A stretch of DNA of 44,357 nt from Rodentolepis nana. Its lineage: Eukaryota > Platyhelminthes > Cestoda > Cyclophyllidea > Hymenolepididae. The position numbers were made by a program, and so were the translations under genes. Of this stretch, positions 12,711 through 22,395 are shown piece after piece (position 1 is the stretch's first letter; every line of letters begins with the position of its first letter). Location: positions 9,789 to 54,145 of the forward strand of contig UZAE01012187.1 in the NCBI GenBank assembly GCA_900617975.1, read 5' to 3'. The notes under the pieces were generated by a model. The model was given only the letters and a program-made list of their open reading frames with translations. It did no database searches and was not told the DNA's origin.

Positions 12711-12980
12711 GTAAAAGCTTTAAAGGAGAGGGAAGGGGATCAACGTGTTGACGACTCAAGAGGAGGGAGACCCACCACATCAGGAAATGAAGAACTTGGC
12801 GCGGGAATAGGATAGACGAACTAGCACACTGAGGAAATTAGCAATGATGTGGGCAATGCACATGAAATCAGCATTCCAAATGATCACAGAAAATCTTGAC
12901 TTGAACAAGAATTCGAAGACCACTGTGGGTTCCAAAAGCGTTGGAGGAACAAACACCGACAACAATTTTACCTGAAGTAA
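12711..12980 (+). pseudogene. Decayed Tc1/IS630-type transposase DNA-binding fragment (tentative)
   Basis: A GC-richer patch just left of the mariner. One frame reads RVDDSRGGRPTTSGNEELG, like the Gly-Arg-Pro linker between the two helix-turn-helix halves of many Tc1/mariner transposases. About 75 bases later, in another frame, comes TSTLRKLAMMWAMHM, then ITENLDLNKNSK, which resembles the S-x-RKLA recognition helix and following D-LGLK-Y segment. Stops and at least one frameshift separate the pieces. The order and spacing are what the family would give, but each match is short. It is not part of the neighbouring mariner, which has its own copy of this domain. Confidence 0.33.
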
Positions 12981-13079
12981 AGCCAATTACATTTAACATT
13001 TTGCATAGTGTGATTCTCGTTTCTTCTCATTCAGTTTAATTTTTAATATCATATTTAATGAGAAGGATGCACTGATGTA

Positions 13080-13110
13080 TTCGGTGGGCAACTAAGTCAT
13101 TGCCGTTTTT
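13080..13110 (+). repeat. mariner 5' terminal inverted repeat
   Basis: GGTGGGCAACTAAGTCATTG followed by CCGTTTTT is the familiar pattern of mariner ends (a GGnnGGCAACTAAGT-type core). It sits directly beside a TA and about 155 bp upstream of the transposase ATG, a usual spacing. No partner repeat was found to the right. Confidence 0.75.
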
Positions 13111-13263
13111 GTTGACAGATTCACTCTATACTTTCTTTTGTTTTGTTAACGTGGCCAGAGCATCTAACCTATATTTTTTTCTTACTGTATGGGCTTCTAG
13201 GTTAATTAGTAAAAAATGTTTTGTTGTTTAGTTCCTTAGTTTTGTTTTTATCCCAATTTAAAA

Positions 13264-13834
13264 ATGAAAGAACAGGACGTGCACTTCCGACACATTTTAT
13301 TGTATTACTTCCGAAAAGGCAAGAACGCATCGCAAGCACAAAAGAAGTTATGTGGCGTATATGGAGATGAAGCCTTCAAAGAAAGGCAGTGTCGAAATTG
13401 GTTTGAAAGATTTCGTTCCGGTGATTTTTCACTGAAAAATTCACAACGATCTGGCCGCCCAGTCGAAGTGGATGAAACCCATATCAAGGCCATTATCGAT
13501 TCAAATCGTCACAGCACAACACGAGATATTGCAGAGAAGCTCAATGTGTCGCATACATGCATTGAAAAAAAATTAAAAACCCTTGGTTATGTCAAGAAAC
13601 TTGATTTATGGATTTATGATTCACCAGTTAAAGGAAATTCATTTGACGCAACGGATTAGCATCTGTGATTCGCCGCTACTGAAACGCAATGAGAATGAGA
13701 ATGATCCATTTCTGAAGAACCTAGTTACTGGCGACGAAAAGTGGATAGTTTATAACAATGTTACTCGCAAGAGATCATGGGTGAAGNGTTTTTCACTCAA
13801 CCTTAAAAAAATAACATTCTACAAAATAGAATAG
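13264..13834 (+). pseudogene. mariner transposase, N-terminal half, frameshifted and truncated
   Basis: The first frame (13264-13659, 131 codons) carries the two helix-turn-helix units of mariner transposases: FRHILLYYFRKGKNASQA near the start, RQCRNWFERFRSGDF, the GRPVEVD linker with its AT-hook-like GRP, then TTRDIAEKLNVSHTCIEKKL. Similarity then moves to the +1 frame (from about 13617; QRISICDSPLLKR, then DPFLKNLVTGDEKWIVYNN). The switch falls at a 7-base duplication (GATTTATG repeated in tandem, about 13604-13619), which explains the frameshift. A second in-frame 6-base duplication (GAGAAT) lies near 13690-13701. TGDEKWI contains the first aspartate of the mariner DD34D triad; the other two acidic residues are lost. 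Normal length is about 340-350 residues, so roughly half remains. Non-functional. Confidence 0.88.
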
Positions 13835-14341
13835 CTCATAATTCTCCCATTTCAATTTTCTGAATTGGTCAAAATTAGCAGAGCAGAATGACAATGAAAC
13901 GGCGCAGAAAATAGGATAATATGACGAAATTTGTTTTGGCAAAGGAATTTAAGTAAGAGAAAATAAGAGTAACTAGCAATTTCAATATATTTTTTTAAAT
14001 GATCATTAGCAATCATGCGGCCTTCAAAATGGTATTTTTTCGGCGTTGAAAAAGTTTTTTGGCAGGTATGATAGCGGCTATAATTTGAGGTCTATGGAAA
14101 CCCGATCGTTTCTACCGCCTTTTCAGACACGTTATCTTTTCAACAACGTTTATCTATTCAGTTTTGAATCCTCATTTTAGTATTCATAGCTTATTAAGTG
14201 AGTAATTCAAAGCAAAGCAGAAGAATGTGAAATTTTTATTCACTTATTCTGCAGCAAAGGAAGCAACCATATCCGAATATATTGATTCAAGTTGCTATGG
14301 TGCTATGGTGAGACCAGTTCAGGGCTTCATTGTATGAATTC
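13835..14341. other. No gene seen
   Basis: AT-rich sequence between the mariner break and SINE copy 5. No mariner 3' end present. Confidence 0.6.
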
Positions 14342-14620
14342 GGGGTGTGCGATAGACTTACCTCCACGTGGTGCACCCTGGACAACGGCAGTTGACTTCT
14401 GGCTTCTAACTACCATCACCCCACTGTATGTCATATTCGACAGCTTCCACAGTACTCTTCCTACCTTTTTCCACCTTTATGTCTCGCTATTACATCTTTA
14501 AAACGCTCTTCTTCTCAAAATATTTTCCACATTCATATTTCTTTTTTCTGGTGAGGCCTGAGGTCACCTAAAGGGCTAATGAAACTATCAAAATGCCTGC
14601 CATTTGTTATAAAATTATTT
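14342..14620 (+). mobile_element. SINE-like retroposon, copy 5, internally deleted
   Basis: Sense. The 5' end (GGGGTGTGCGATAGACTTAC), CCACGTGG palindrome and 3' end are intact, but about 40 bases between GGACAACG and GGCAGTTGAC (junction near 14387) are missing, removing the second arm of the 5' stem. No convincing target-site duplication was found; only a few bases (TGAATTC-like) recur. Confidence 0.85.
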
Positions 14621-15630
14621 AAATTCTACGTGCACGAATTATCCGCTTGATTACCTGGCCCCAATTAAAATTTTTTTCGCAATAAAGCATTACCCTCTGC
14701 AAATCTGACATCTTTTCAATTATTTTCTTTTCTATTTCAAAGTGTTAAATCCCAATTTCTGGCCTCATCGTTTCTGCTTAGGCGCACGCAAAGAATACCA
14801 GTTGCCCAAATTTGAAAACTTCCATGTTCGATTAAATAGCATTGGATGTCATTATTTTCAAGGAAAAATCTGCCAAAATTCGATTGTGAAGTAAAGATCG
14901 GGTTTCATGACTTTATTTGCGCCCAGTAGATTTCACATGGGACAATTATTAAACAAAATAAGCTATATATGGCACAATTTTTTTTCCTCAAAATAAGTTT
15001 AATAAAATTACGTCGCAGCAAGGCCTAATTACTGCTGCGAATCGAGATCCGCTTTGATCAACGACTTTGTTATAATTGCGGGATCTAAACTCCTAATAAT
15101 TAATGGGCTTAAAATTATAAGTTAGCAGAAAACAATGGGGAATTATTAATAGCACCTGGAGATAATTTAAACCGACTGGTCTTGAGTGAAAGCAATTGTT
15201 ATTCAAAAGCATGTGGACATATAGACCTTCTCACTCTCCCCACTTATCGCCAGTTGGCTGACCAATATGTCTGCTCTTACTGCAATTTTCAATTTATGAC
15301 ACTTTAGTAGTTAATCTAATCAAAAGATACCACCTTCTCAGGAGTGTTTTGACTTCCTTCTGAGTCAACAGTGCGCATAGCACGTTGCTCCCAGTGACAA
15401 AAACGAGAAGTTGCTCTACTATAACATTGGAGAAAGTACCTTTCATTGTTAAATAAATTTAAAATGGTAAATCTTACCGGATTTTCAGATATCCTGTATC
15501 TGAATATAGTAATTTTTTCAAGATAAAGTCAGCATCGGTTGTGTTCTACTTGAGCTTCTATACTATTTCTCTGAATTTTGATGTGATAAATGTACTCACA
15601 TAGTCTAGAATTAGATTATTTATTTTTATC
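14621..15630. other. No gene seen
   Basis: AT-rich sequence between SINE copies 5 and 6, nothing recognised. Confidence 0.55.
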
Positions 15631-15886
15631 AAATGGCAAGCTTTATGATAGTTGTGGTTTCTGAAGGTCGCAAAAAGTGGAGTGGCTGAAGAGTAGAGCA
15701 GACAGACAGACAGACAGACACAAAGGCAGAGAAAAAGGTGAAGTGAATACTGTGGAAGTGATCGAATACGACATACAGTGGGAATATGGTAGCTTGGAGT
15801 CAACTGCCGGTTTTTAGACATTTTGCCGTATGGGTATACTTTACCCAGGGTACAGTATGTGGAGGTATGTCTATCGCTCTCTCTTA
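15631..15886 (-). mobile_element. SINE-like retroposon, copy 6, eroded
   Basis: Antisense and the most diverged copy. The 3' part is shortened: the segment normally containing CTTTAGTTGACTTCGGG and the GGGGAGGAACATC block is largely lost. Carries a five-unit GACA array at 15701-15720. The antisense donor is GAGGTATGTC. Its 5' end degrades into TCTCTCTTAAA before an AT repeat. No clear duplication. Confidence 0.8.
15701..15720 (+). repeat. (GACA)5 microsatellite inside SINE copy 6
   Basis: Five perfect GACA units. Other copies have one to four units at the same internal position, so the array grew from a seed within the element. Confidence 0.95.
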
Positions 15887-15894
15887 AAATCATA

Positions 15895-15911
15895 ATATAT
15901 ATATATATATA
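15895..15911. repeat. (AT)n microsatellite beside SINE copy 6
   Basis: A run of about eight AT units immediately right of the eroded 5' end of copy 6. Confidence 0.95.
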
Positions 15912-18684
15912 TTTGTCTACTTCTATTTTTCTGGAATTGAAGCCACAAAATTTTCTAATATAATTGACGTAAACAGCCGTATTAGCAAGCTTGCTGTTAA
16001 TACATTGTATTGCATTTCCATAAAGATTACCACATGTATGTGTCGTTATTTGGATCACTAGACGCAATTTTTAGTCTTTGATTTTACATTTATTTATTAT
16101 CTCTTTCAATTGCTAAAATAGGAGGGCCACTTGTCAATTTGATTTTACGTTCACCTCGATGTCTGCTGGTTAAAATATTGCGCCAATTTTCGCACCAGCT
16201 TTTGCTGCTTGTCTTGGCACTAACAGGAATATTTGCCTTTGTGATTAAGTCAGAAGAGATGGAGTTAGCCAATTTGTTCCGAGCATTAGAGGAAAACAAT
16301 TGGTGGAGGTGAGGGGCTTTTTACAATATTCAATTTCCCTCATTTTTGGTAAAAAAAATATTGATTGAATGAATGAATTGCGTTTGGATGACTTTTAATC
16401 AGTTGCCCTAATTTAATCAGATCTTTGGGTTTAGGAAGAAAATATTATTAAAATGCAAAAGCCAATCAAAATTGACAAAGTTTTAAGTTGATACGCCTTT
16501 TTGACATTTTGATTTTCTGAAATTTTGATTTGGATTATGAGCTTTAAGTTAGAGTGAGACCAAATCAACGTGATTGATGCACTTTTCCGGTAAATGAACT
16601 TTAAAACGCTTTGCGTAGAGAAAAATATATAATTTTTTTGATTGATAGGATTTGAGCACCATTAGATTCAGGAGGGTGTAACTTGACATTAATCAGAATG
16701 TCAAGAATTTCTTAAAATGGATCTCTAGTGGAAACTAACAGGAGAGAAAGTATTAGGATTAGATTCAGATAGAGAATACCTTTTTAGAGGACCAAGCTGT
16801 TTTAGTTGATTGGTATGAGGTAGAAATTATGGCGAGTAGAGTCAATGGAGTTGGCAATTGTCAGAATTTTGAAACTGATGCGGCTGTAAGAGCATTTGAA
16901 ATGGTTTAAAAAACAAGGTTTGAAATCAAAATTCTCCCTGTATCTTACAAAAAATTCATAAACTAAAGATTTTTTTATTTTGGTAAAAATTTTCAGCAAG
17001 ATAGGAAAAAATCCTAGTACCGTGTAAATGTCCCTTTATTTTGAGTTGCTGCCAATTTTCTTAAAAATTAATTTTACCTTTCTTCAAAAAAGAATATTTC
17101 TTCGGTCTCCTGAGGCGACAAATTGGTTTAAGATTGCATTTTCTTTCGATATTTTCTCCCAGTAATTGGAAATATCTTCATATTTATGGTGATAAAATAA
17201 ACAAAGTGACTTTTTATTTTTGTGCAAGTTATTGGACAAGGCAAGGCGCCTTTGTGTAAAACCCATCCCTTTACCACATCTTCTTCGCGCACTAAAAAGG
17301 TTCGTTTTACTGATATTCAAAATAATAATTCATGTTCTGGTGGGAAATTTTAACCCATTTCGTGTTCTACTTATTTGCCAAATTTAATTATAAACTTTCC
17401 GAAATGCAAACTTTTCAAATTTTGGTGACTCGTGTTTGCTTTCAAGATTAGTCACCTCTTCCTTTGCTGAAGGCTTAGTTTAGTTCATGTTATATACTTT
17501 GTTTAATTCAGAAAAAGTGAAATGCAATTTTTTTTAACATTTTAACAGTTACAAGAGTGTCAATTCCTCACCAGTTCAAAAAAATGAAATTTGAGATAAA
17601 CGCAATACAGTATCCTAGAGTAAAAGCATAACGGCTGTTTGAGCAAACCAGCGTTGAACAGGCCTGACTTCAGGCGTGCTCTGTCATGGGGTGAGTAGTG
17701 GGCTTGCATGAGGACGCTCATCTTGACAGTTTGTCCGGTCAAAACTGTCATATCTCTGAATGCCAGTTAGGTACTCTCCTAAACATTTGAGAGATGAAGT
17801 CAAATTTAAAACACTTCTTTGGCTGCTGAGCATTACTACCAAGAAAACCAAAATTATGTTGAAAAAAAGTGAAAAAACCTATGAAATTTCATGATCAGAG
17901 CTTAAAACTCATTTGATAGGAATAATTACTTGGGGCTTGCCTAGAATTAACCCGAAACTAATTTTCAAGTAAATCAATTTATATCAAATTTTCATGATCT
18001 CTTTCTTGACCTCGAAGTAATTTATTAAATTCAGGCATTAACTAACCCCTATTTTATGCAAATCATCTTAAAAATATTAATTCTTTCTGATTTTATAATC
18101 CAAATGCCTTATCCGCATTCAAATTAATTCTTGCTAACGAAATAAGTAAAATCGATAAGTACATGAGACGATCATTTCAACCGCGGTATTAACTAGAAAT
18201 TAAATTTGAACATGCGTGAACAGAATATAGTCAGTAACTTCAATAAATGTACAAAATGATATATTGATTTATTTTTCGAATTCATAGCACAATTGGAATA
18301 GATATCATTGTTAAAAGGTTAATCGTTCGAAAGTAGAGAGGTGAAAAAATGAATGAAGTCATTTTAAATGGGGCAAATTATGGGTTGTTGAACCTTCGCA
18401 GAAAAAAAGGTAATAGGATTTTGCATTTCTAATTATGTTTCATTTCGGATATTCAAAAATAAATGGTTTTAATCTTTCCAGCTTTTCTAAATATCACATC
18501 GTGTACAACAAATCGAAATTTGTGATCCAAATTATTTAGACAAAAAATTTGCGTTTGTCGAAATTTTATACTCTATTACGATATGAAACTCTTGAATATT
18601 CGTGGATATTGAAACACTTAAAAGCTTTAATATTATCCAATTCTGTTTCGCAATGGACCTATTTTCAAATGTTTCTGGTCATTT
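15912..18684. other. No gene seen apart from the hairpin patch
   Basis: AT-rich. The only structured part I see is 17640-17760. Open frames of 60-80 codons here show no motif. Confidence 0.5.
17662..17750. other. GC-richer patch with two hairpins
   Basis: GCCTGA-CT-TCAGGC (17662-17675) is a perfect 6-bp-stem palindrome. TGACAGTTT (17724-17732) and AAACTGTCA (17742-17750) form a perfect 9-bp stem with a 9-base loop. Both lie in a 120-bp patch less AT-rich than its surroundings. No gene or known RNA recognised. Confidence 0.5.
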
Positions 18685-18694
18685 AGTTTTGTGT

Positions 18695-18707
18695 GGGGGG
18701 GGGGGGG
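18695..18707 (+). repeat. G13 homopolymer at SINE copy 7 5' end
   Basis: Thirteen consecutive G residues spanning the target site and the GGGG start of the element. Confidence 0.95.
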
Positions 18708-19029
18708 TGTGCGATAGAATTACCTCCACGTGATGCACCCTTGGCAACGTATATTCATGCAGCAAATAGGTCTATTAACCGGCAGTTGACTTCTGAGTTC
18801 AAAATATCATGACCCCACTGTATTTCATATTCGACCACTTCCAAAGTACTCACCTCACCTTTCATCTACCTTTTTGTCTGCCTCTTTTACATCTTTAAAA
18901 CATTCTTCTGTTCCCCTCCTCCCCTTTCGACTTTTTCGCTTTGGTGCTCCTCTACCCCTGTGAAGCCTGAAGTCAACTAAAGGGCTAATGATAACTATCA
19001 TAAAACCTGACATTTGATATAAATAAATA
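18698..19029 (+). mobile_element. SINE-like retroposon, copy 7
   Basis: Full-length, sense. Duplication AGTTTTGTGTGGG (from 18685) and AGTTTTTCTGTGGG (19030-19043). A G13 run immediately precedes the conserved GTGTGCGATAG, so the 5' boundary is blurred by G expansion. The 5' box reads GCGATAGAATTACCTCCAC. The tail is GATATAAATAAAT. Confidence 0.92.
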
Positions 19030-19507
19030 AGTTTTTCTGTGGGTAAGCTCACTTCTTCCCATATAGTCAGATTATCCATCGAACTATAAATAAGCTTTTC
19101 CAAAATACTAACAGCAGCATAGCATGTTTATACCATTACACCCACATTTCCATAATCTCCAATTTCTACTCACTTCTTAATCCTTGGTTAGCTCTTTGCA
19201 GACTGCTACTCGTGTCAAATGTGTTCTTCCCGACCTGTTGTGACAAGGAAGATAAGCGGGACCTCCGAGGTCACAACTTACGGAATACGCAGATGTCGAA
19301 ATAAGTTTCTTGAGTGCTTACCTTTTCAGTTTCGTCTTTGTGTTGCCCAACTCTTAAGGTTTTTTCAATCTTCCTTGCTTCTTTAGCTAAATGATTCTAA
19401 TTAGCACAATCCACCATAATCTTTTGTAGTTGCGCATTTCGTATCTCAAAGAAATTAGGAATAATAAATGCTAACGCTAAACCTGTATTAATGAAGTAAT
19501 ATTCTCC

Positions 19508-19526
19508 GCGATAGAATAACCTCCAC
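19508..19526 (+). repeat. Orphan 5' fragment of the SINE-like family
   Basis: GCGATAGAATAACCTCCAC differs at one base from the 5' box of copy 7 (GCGATAGAATTACCTCCAC). The flanking bases do not continue as the element on either side. It is either a rearranged scrap of an element or the source-like motif standing alone. Confidence 0.5.
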
Positions 19527-20029
19527 TTTATACTTGCGTGTTTAGTTCAATGGCCTAGTCTTGTAAATTTTTACTTTTTTAAAGCTGGCAATGTAACACT
19601 CTTGTCTCATCTATACTCCAAAATAAATTCACCCGAGAAAAGGAGCTGACACTTTTATCACAACTTTCTAATCTTTTGAACGAACCATTTGGCACTTCAT
19701 AGCAAATTCTCTACCATTTAAAATCCTCATTTTAGTAGTCTGGCTCCATGTCGCTAGTCTATCTTCTCGAAGTATTTGAAGACTCTCTCTGTAGTTCACT
19801 CAATGATTCCTCTTGTCATGTACAAGGATAAATACTGAAATCCTATCAATTAATATACTTGTAAATAGTTAAAAATATAGCTTGGCCTGTCATGATAAAA
19901 CTACCAAATACCTACTTAGATAAGAACAACACAATTGTTATTCGTGCTCAATGAAAGAAATTAAAAGGACTAGATAAATAAATATTGCATTTCATTTAGT
20001 CAACGACATCCAGTAATTCTCTCCCTCTT

Positions 20030-20039
20030 CCCCCCCCCC
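20030..20039 (+). repeat. C10 homopolymer
   Basis: Ten C residues inside a pyrimidine-rich stretch (about 20020-20052). Confidence 0.95.
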
Positions 20040-21492
20040 TCCGTCGCCCCACTTTCACGTAAATACCATTTCATTTGAATAAATCATCTGTACTGGCTTT
20101 TTGCATTACGACACATCCAAACTTATTTGCATGCATTAAACATACTATTGTTTTAAGCTAGACTTAACACACCGTTGGAAATGTTTATTTTCGTCACCAA
20201 TCTTAAATGTTGAGATAAGATTTGCATCACAGGAAGGGCAAAGCATACATTAACTTTCTGTCGTAAGAAAAGTTGCACGTACCATGAAGTGTTATAATAT
20301 AAAGTCACGAAACTTGCCAAAATTTTCACTAGAAGTGAGCGATATAAATTTGCTTGATTTTGCACGTTTGCGAGTGATTCTGCCAACCTCATATGCATTT
20401 AAATTTAACTAGTCCTTCCTCAAGTGTTAACATAATAACTATTATTATTGAAATAAAAGGTGAGTATCACTTATATTAACCTCGGGATCCAAAATAATGG
20501 CTATTTAATACAGTTATGTTTACTCTTTGAAGAGAAAGTGTGAATTGATTTTTTTTGAGTGGATATATTCCCACGCATACTTCGGATATCACCACACATA
20601 TATCATTGGTTCTTAAAAGGAGCTTATTTGAGGAGATTGTGGGTGAACCGAATCACCAAACACCGTCCCTAACAATTATTTATTCGATAAAAATATAATA
20701 ACAGCGTGCCCACATATTTGTAGCTTGAAAATGCGTTCTTTAATCTCAGTCCAGTCTTTGGCTGTTTTTCATACGGCAGCAGGCTTATTCTGTTCCTGTT
20801 CCATATTTATGTAATATTTATATGTATAATTGAAGTTAAGTTATTTTGCAGACTTGTATCAATTTAAAAATTTGCTCACTTATGTATATTCGTTGAATTG
20901 AAGAAATCTTAGTTGCATTGATATTGTTTATAATGTTTCTTTCATTTATTCTAGTATATATTATCAGGTCATAGGTGATTTTTAACAATAAAAAGAGTAG
21001 TATTATTGAAATTTTTCCTTTTAAAACTCGATCAATATATAAAGAATAAATTGATTCAGAATGACCTTTTCCGATAAAAAGTGCACGTTTATTTTTCTTG
21101 TGAAATGTATTTCCTTTTTAATTTTTAATTCAATGCGTAGATTTTAAGTATTATCTGAATATTTAAAAATATATACTAAAAAGAATGGCTCATTTAATAC
21201 AAATTTTCTGGTTTAACATTCAAACTGTTAAACTAATATCAAGCCTTAAGCTGCTGATTTCCGAATTTACTATTTAGTGAAGATATGAGACAACTGAAAT
21301 TGTCTACGTTGTTTTAAGATTGAAAGATTTAAATTAAAGCGGCATTACATTGTAGAAATGATTGAATTTATCTAGGTTTCTAGACGGTGATCAGTAAGAT
21401 TATCGGCTCATAAACTTTTAAAGTAGGTGTAAAATGTTAAATTTCTCTATGAAAGTTCTGGTTTTATGAATGTTTCATAGAGGTACATTCGG

Positions 21493-21506
21493 CTCTCTCT
21501 CTCTCT
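21493..21506 (+). repeat. (CT)7 microsatellite
   Basis: Short CT run. It heads a less AT-rich stretch (about 21490-21700) with no recognised gene. Confidence 0.93.
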
Positions 21507-22062
21507 TCTACTTCCCATCATCAGACACACCAGGACTTCAAAATGTCTACTCTTCTGCTAACTCCAACTAGAGCCTGTTGTATCCCCCTAGCACCTTAGC
21601 AGACCATTGACGTGTCAGAGAATAGACGTAAGCCTAACACCAGTGGACTTGTTAAATTAGCTTTGACGTTGCCACCGGAGTTGAATTTTGTTTGAATCTT
21701 TGCTTGAATATGCTTATAAGTCACCTAAATGCTTCCCCATTCGTGGACGTCCTTTGTTAAATTTTGTCATTTATTAGCATTCATGTGTACGCCAATTTAG
21801 CGTTAGTCTATAATTAGCACTTAAATGATCCCATAATCGTTGTACTCTTAGTCGTAATATAAAATATGAGAGTGATTATAAAATCATAGTAACGCGCAAT
21901 TAAAGATAATTACACATACGTCCAAAGTTCTATAATTCCCGATATTGCGTACACTATCAAGTGCGATTTAAATGTTTTATTTCGCAGTTTAGGTAGCGAT
22001 TATTTTATATTTAATCGAGTGAATTGAATTCATCAACATAAAGCGTTTAATATTAAGATCAT

Positions 22063-22380
22063 GGGGTGTGCGATAGACTTACCTTTATGTGTTGCACCCT
22101 GGGCAACGTATACTCAAGCGGCAAAAAAGTCTATTAATCGGCAGTTGACTTCTCATTTCAAGCAACTATCACCCCCCACTGTCTGTCATATTCGACCCCT
22201 AACACTACTCATCTTACCCTTTCTGAGCCTTTGTGTCTGTTTCTTTTATATCTATGAAACACCCTTCTATTCCCCCTCCTGAATTCTTCTCACTTTGATG
22301 TTCCTCCTCCCCTCTGTGAAGTTAACTAAAGGGCTAATGGTAACTATCAAAACGCTTGCCATTTGTTATAAATAAATAAA
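22063..22380 (+). mobile_element. SINE-like retroposon, copy 8
   Basis: Full-length, sense, with a near-perfect 15-bp duplication: TAATATTAAGATCAT (22048-22062) and TAATATTAAGAGCAT (22381-22395). Tail TATAAATAAATAAA. The 5' stem is intact: ATAGACTT (22073-22080) against AAGTCTAT (22127-22134). The E-box palindrome is lost (TTTATGTGTT). The antisense donor reads AAGGTAAGTC. Confidence 0.96.
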
Positions 22381-22395
22381 TAATATTAAGAGCAT

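Larger units (their letters stand above)
13080..13834 (+). mobile_element. 3'-truncated mariner element
   Basis: A mariner-type DNA transposon remnant. It begins after a TA dinucleotide (13078-13079), the expected mariner target, with a terminal-inverted-repeat-like sequence (TTCGGTGGGCAACTAAGTCA at 13080-13099), followed by about 150 bp of AT-rich leader and the transposase frame. Coding similarity stops shortly after 13786. No reverse complement of the 5' repeat appears downstream, so the 3' half (the rest of the catalytic domain and the 3' repeat) is missing. The break lies at a single ambiguous base, N at 13787. It cannot transpose autonomously and lacks the second end needed for mobilisation in trans. 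Confidence 0.85.
19044..22047. other. No gene seen
   Basis: AT-rich, with the orphan SINE fragment (19508-19526), C10 and CT runs. No coding region recognised. Confidence 0.5.

Noticed and set aside
15558..16067. 169-codon minus-strand open frame
   Set aside because: It reads through SINE copy 6, including its GACA array and an AT repeat (YIYIYI). It is a shadow of repeats, not a gene.
18800..18850. ATTCGACCAC in the SINE consensus as a pol III B box
   Set aside because: Only a partial match to GTTCGANNCC, no convincing A box at the right distance, and it is deleted in copy 10, which has a perfect target-site duplication.
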